From the NCBI GenBank assembly GCA_012729455.1, contig JAAYDC010000015.1:1-64000 (forward strand): 64,000 nucleotides of DNA. The letters are read 5' to 3'. Every line of letters begins with the position of its first letter. The stretch's first letter is position 1. The position numbers and the translations under genes are program-made. The stretch comes from Chloroflexota bacterium. Its GTDB lineage: Bacteria > Chloroflexota > Anaerolineae > UBA1429. A model generated the notes under the pieces. The model had not been told where the DNA came from and did no database searches. It worked only from the letters and a program-made list of their open reading frames with translations. This document shows, in pieces, positions 61,557-64,000 of this stretch.

Positions 61557-63206
61557 ATGAATAAACTGACACTTATTCCCCTCGGGGGCTTGGGCGAATT
61601 TGGCAAGAACTGCACCGTGCTGAAATATGGCGACGATATTATCGTAATCGACGTCGGCCTGATGTTCCCTGACGACGACATGCCCGGGGTCGACCTGGTG
61701 ATTCCCGATTTCTCATATCTGATTGAGCACCAGGCCAACATCCGCGGCATCCTGATCACCCATGGTCACGAAGACCACATCGGCGCACTGCCCTATCTGC
61801 TGGCCCAGATCTCGGCTACGATCTATGCAACGCCGCTGGCCAGCGGCCTGATCGAGGGCAAACTGCGCGACGACCGCCTGCTTTCCAATGCCGAATTGCA
61901 CACCATGTTGCCGGGCCAATCGATCAAGCTGGGCGCCTTTGAGGTGACCCCCTTTCACGTCAACCACTCAATCCCCGATTCGGTCGGCCTGGCGATCCGC
62001 ACCCCGCTGGGGCTGGTGGTGCATACGGGCGATTTCAAGATCGACCACACCCCCATTGATGGCAAGACCATCGACCTGGGGGCACTCTCCAAGCTCTCCA
62101 ACGAGGGCGTACTGCTGCTCATGTCGGATAGCACCAACGCCGAATCGGCGGGTTATACCGCCTCTGAGAGTAAACTGATCACCTCGCTGCGTCAGGTGTT
62201 TAGCCAGACGCAGGGACGCATTATCGTTGCGACCTTTGCTTCACTGATCTCGCGCATCCAACTGGTGATCCAGATCGCAGTGGAATACGGCCGCAAGGTC
62301 GCTATCGCCGGGCGCAGCATGGAGGAATCGGTCTCGATCTCTGAAAAGCTGGGTTATATCCGCTTCCCGCACGATTCCAGGCTGCCGATTACCGCCATCA
62401 ATGCCCTGCCGGCCAACCAGGTATGCATTCTCGCGACCGGCTCGCAGGGCGAGCCCAACGCTGCCCTGGGGCGCATGGCCAAGGGGCACTTTCGCAACCT
62501 GACCATCTCAGAGGGCGACACGGTGGTGTATTCGTCCAAGGCCATCCCCGGCAACGAGACCGCCATATATCGCAACATCGATTCGCTCTTTCGCCTGGGC
62601 GCGGATGTGATCTATGGCGAACAGGCAGGACTGCACGTCTCAGGGCACGCGGCTCAAGAGGAGCTGAAACTGCTCCTCAACCTGCTGCGGCCGCTCTACT
62701 TTGTGCCGACGCACGGCGCCAGCCGCATGCTTTACCGCCACGCCCAGCTGGCGTATGCCATGGGGTACACCGAAAACGAGGTCTTTGTGCTCGATAATGG
62801 CCAGACACTCAAATTCAGCACCGCCGGTGCAGCCTTCGGCGAGACGATCGCGCTCAATACGGTCTATGTGGATGGCTCGTTGGTGGGTGATGTCGGTAGT
62901 ACTGTCCTGCATGACCGCCTGACCCTCGCACAGGACGGTTTTGTTATCGCCAAAGTGGCGATCGACAAGCGTATCGGCCGCCTGATGACCGAGCCAGAAC
63001 TGATCTCGCAGGGGTTTGTGTGGCAGCCCGCCTCGGGGCAATTGCTGCAAAAGGCGGTCGAGACGATCGGCAACATCGTGGCGGGCAGCAGCGGCGTGCT
63101 GGACGCCGACATGCTGGCGACGCGCATCAAGGGCAGCCTGGAACGGCTGTTTTACAACGAGACCAAGCGCCGTCCGCTGGTGATCCCGATGATTTTTATC
63201 TCATAG
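61557..63206 (+). CDS. rnj: Ribonuclease J
   Basis: This metallo-beta-lactamase/beta-CASP RNase takes part in mRNA decay and 5'-3' RNA processing. The 549 aa begin LTLIPLGGLGEFGKNCTV, and the zinc motif GILITHGHEDHIGALPY (H-x-H-x-D-H) is near residues 65-80. The later metal ligands (THGASRMLYRHAQLA in the PxHG-like region, near 385) and the C-terminal domain are present. Normal length for RNase J1/J2. Its last 6 bases overlap a convergent gene. AGCAGG precedes the ATG. Confidence 0.95.
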   Translation: MNKLTLIPLGGLGEFGKNCTVLKYGDDIIVIDVGLMFPDDDMPGVDLVIPDFSYLIEHQANIRGILITHGHEDHIGALPYLLAQISATIYATPLASGLIEGKLRDDRLLSNAELHTMLPGQSIKLGAFEVTPFHVNHSIPDSVGLAIRTPLGLVVHTGDFKIDHTPIDGKTIDLGALSKLSNEGVLLLMSDSTNAESAGYTASESKLITSLRQVFSQTQGRIIVATFASLISRIQLVIQIAVEYGRKVAIAGRSMEESVSISEKLGYIRFPHDSRLPITAINALPANQVCILATGSQGEPNAALGRMAKGHFRNLTISEGDTVVYSSKAIPGNETAIYRNIDSLFRLGADVIYGEQAGLHVSGHAAQEELKLLLNLLRPLYFVPTHGASRMLYRHAQLAYAMGYTENEVFVLDNGQTLKFSTAGAAFGETIALNTVYVDGSLVGDVGSTVLHDRLTLAQDGFVIAKVAIDKRIGRLMTEPELISQGFVWQPASGQLLQKAVETIGNIVAGSSGVLDADMLATRIKGSLERLFYNETKRRPLVIPMIFIS

Positions 63207-64000
63207 CGGCAACGCTACCGGCTGGTGCAGCCTGGCCGACTCATAGCTGGCCAACACAATCTCGAGCACGCGGCGCGCATCTTCTCCGGTGCAAGGCGGC
63301 GGAGTATCTTCCAGGATGGCGCGCGCAAAACCTTCTTCAATAGCTTGCCGGTCGATCATGCGGCCTGGGTTGACCAGTTCCCGCCACTGGCCTGGCTCGA
63401 AGCCTTCGCCAGGTTCGGTGCTCATCATGATAGAGTAACGCGGCGTGCCAGAGGGGTTAAGGATGATCTGACCCTTGGTACCATAAATGCGTGGGCCTGT
63501 CAGGCACTCATGTTCACCGCCTCGCATCGCTGAGCCGGCTTGGATTACCCCAATAGCGCCATTATTGTAGCGCATCACCACCCCGACGGTGTCTTCGACT
63601 TCCACGGGTGTGCTGAGAGTATCGCTTTCGGCATAGAGGCGCGTCACTTCCAGTCCCGTCACAAAGCGGATCGCGTTCAGGTCGTGAATGACATTCATGA
63701 TCAGCACACCTCCTCCGGCACGCGCCAGCTTGGTGCGCCAATCGGTGGAAACGCGCTGCGTGTAGCCGGCCTGCCAATAGTGCGCTGGTTTATCAACAAT
63801 CGCGTTCAAACGCACCGCAGTGACATCGCCAATCATTCCACCAAGAATCATGTCGCGAGCAAGCCGCTGCCCACCATCCACCTGGTTATAAAAGGAGACC
63901 CCTAGCTTGACGCCCGCCTCGCGGCAGACATTGATCAGCTTGTCAGCATCAGCGAGGGTGGTGGCGATGGGCTTTTCCATCAGCACATGCTTGCCGGCTT
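63201..64000 (-). CDS. Gfo/Idh/MocA-family oxidoreductase, 5' end beyond the window
   Basis: This is the C-terminal part of a sugar dehydrogenase-like protein. The frame stays open to the last base and the NAD-binding Rossmann start is missing. Visible parts are the EKP motif in VLMEKPIATT (catalytic lysine) and the GGGVLIMNVIHDLNAIRFV segment with Asn/His residues, and GTKGQIILNP. It overlaps the RNase J stop tail to tail by 6 bp. Substrate unknown. A second member of the family is at 46354-47322. Confidence 0.9.
   Translation of the reverse strand, partial: AGKHVLMEKPIATTLADADKLINVCREAGVKLGVSFYNQVDGGQRLARDMILGGMIGDVTAVRLNAIVDKPAHYWQAGYTQRVSTDWRTKLARAGGGVLIMNVIHDLNAIRFVTGLEVTRLYAESDTLSTPVEVEDTVGVVMRYNNGAIGVIQAGSAMRGGEHECLTGPRIYGTKGQIILNPSGTPRYSIMMSTEPGEGFEPGQWRELVNPGRMIDRQAIEEGFARAILEDTPPPCTGEDARRVLEIVLASYESARLHQPVALPL

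Overview
The window reads as a stretch of a moderately GC-rich bacterial chromosome, most likely from a Chloroflexota lineage (Anaerolineae-like). This is an inference. It rests on proline/threonine-rich lipoprotein linkers, zinc-ribbon/FHA/PP2C/Ser-Thr kinase proteins, RNase J, a dense set of sugar-degradation genes, and DarA-type c-di-AMP signalling. No rRNA, tRNA or CRISPR array was seen.

Layout. 0-1.8 kb: end of an McrB GTPase gene plus mcrC (modified-DNA restriction). 1.8-8.3 kb (minus): one tight run of ctpA-like protease, smpB, surE, a lipoprotein, a GH127 arabinofuranosidase and a membrane protein, behind a good promoter. 8.4-15.9 kb: two divergent sugar operons. ROK kinase, GH4 glycosidase and a CHR-family chromate transporter run leftward. 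Aldo/keto reductase, GH43-like, HAD and SGNH genes run rightward. They share an intergenic LacI-type palindrome. 15.9-22.7 kb (minus): a five-gene phospho-signalling cassette of kinase+FHA, PP2C, vWA, four-zinc-ribbon+FHA and kinase+Ig+membrane anchor. 22.8-29.4 kb: MgtC, a YghZ-like reductase, an AAC(3)-like acetyltransferase, a flippase followed by a glycosyltransferase remnant, acpS, a small SWIM protein and a tyrosine recombinase. 29.6-33.3 kb: a giant probable pseudokinase with about seven ASH/Hydin-like repeats, followed by a c-di-AMP receptor. 33.4-38.5 kb: a zincin, a LarA-like protein, secreted proteins and an orphan solute-binding protein. 38.6-43.1 kb (minus): a sulfur/methionine operon, rrf2(frameshifted)-cysK-metY-metX-metW. 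43.3-47.3 kb: an internally shortened solute-binding protein, then URO-D-like, sialidase-like and Gfo/Idh genes. 47.4-49.6 kb: a two-component pair. 49.6-59.2 kb: a second glycan/sugar island with several glycosidase-like proteins I cannot name, a creatininase-family hydrolase, a ferredoxin-fused aldo/keto reductase and a nitroreductase. 59.2-64 kb: a PMT-like membrane protein, RNase J and a Gfo/Idh gene running off the end.

Working together. The sugar genes suggest uptake and stepwise oxidation, isomerisation and hydrolysis of plant or host glycans, with LacI-like local operators. The phospho-signalling cassette and the pseudokinase/c-di-AMP pair look like two related regulatory modules sharing zinc ribbons and immunoglobulin-like repeats. 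The least explained pieces are that cassette, the pseudokinase-DarA pair, and a self-complementary leader of about 190 nt at 52.1-52.3 kb downstream of a near-consensus promoter with TTTCGAAA palindromes. Three genes (a glycosyltransferase, a solute-binding protein, an Rrf2 regulator) look decayed or mis-assembled.
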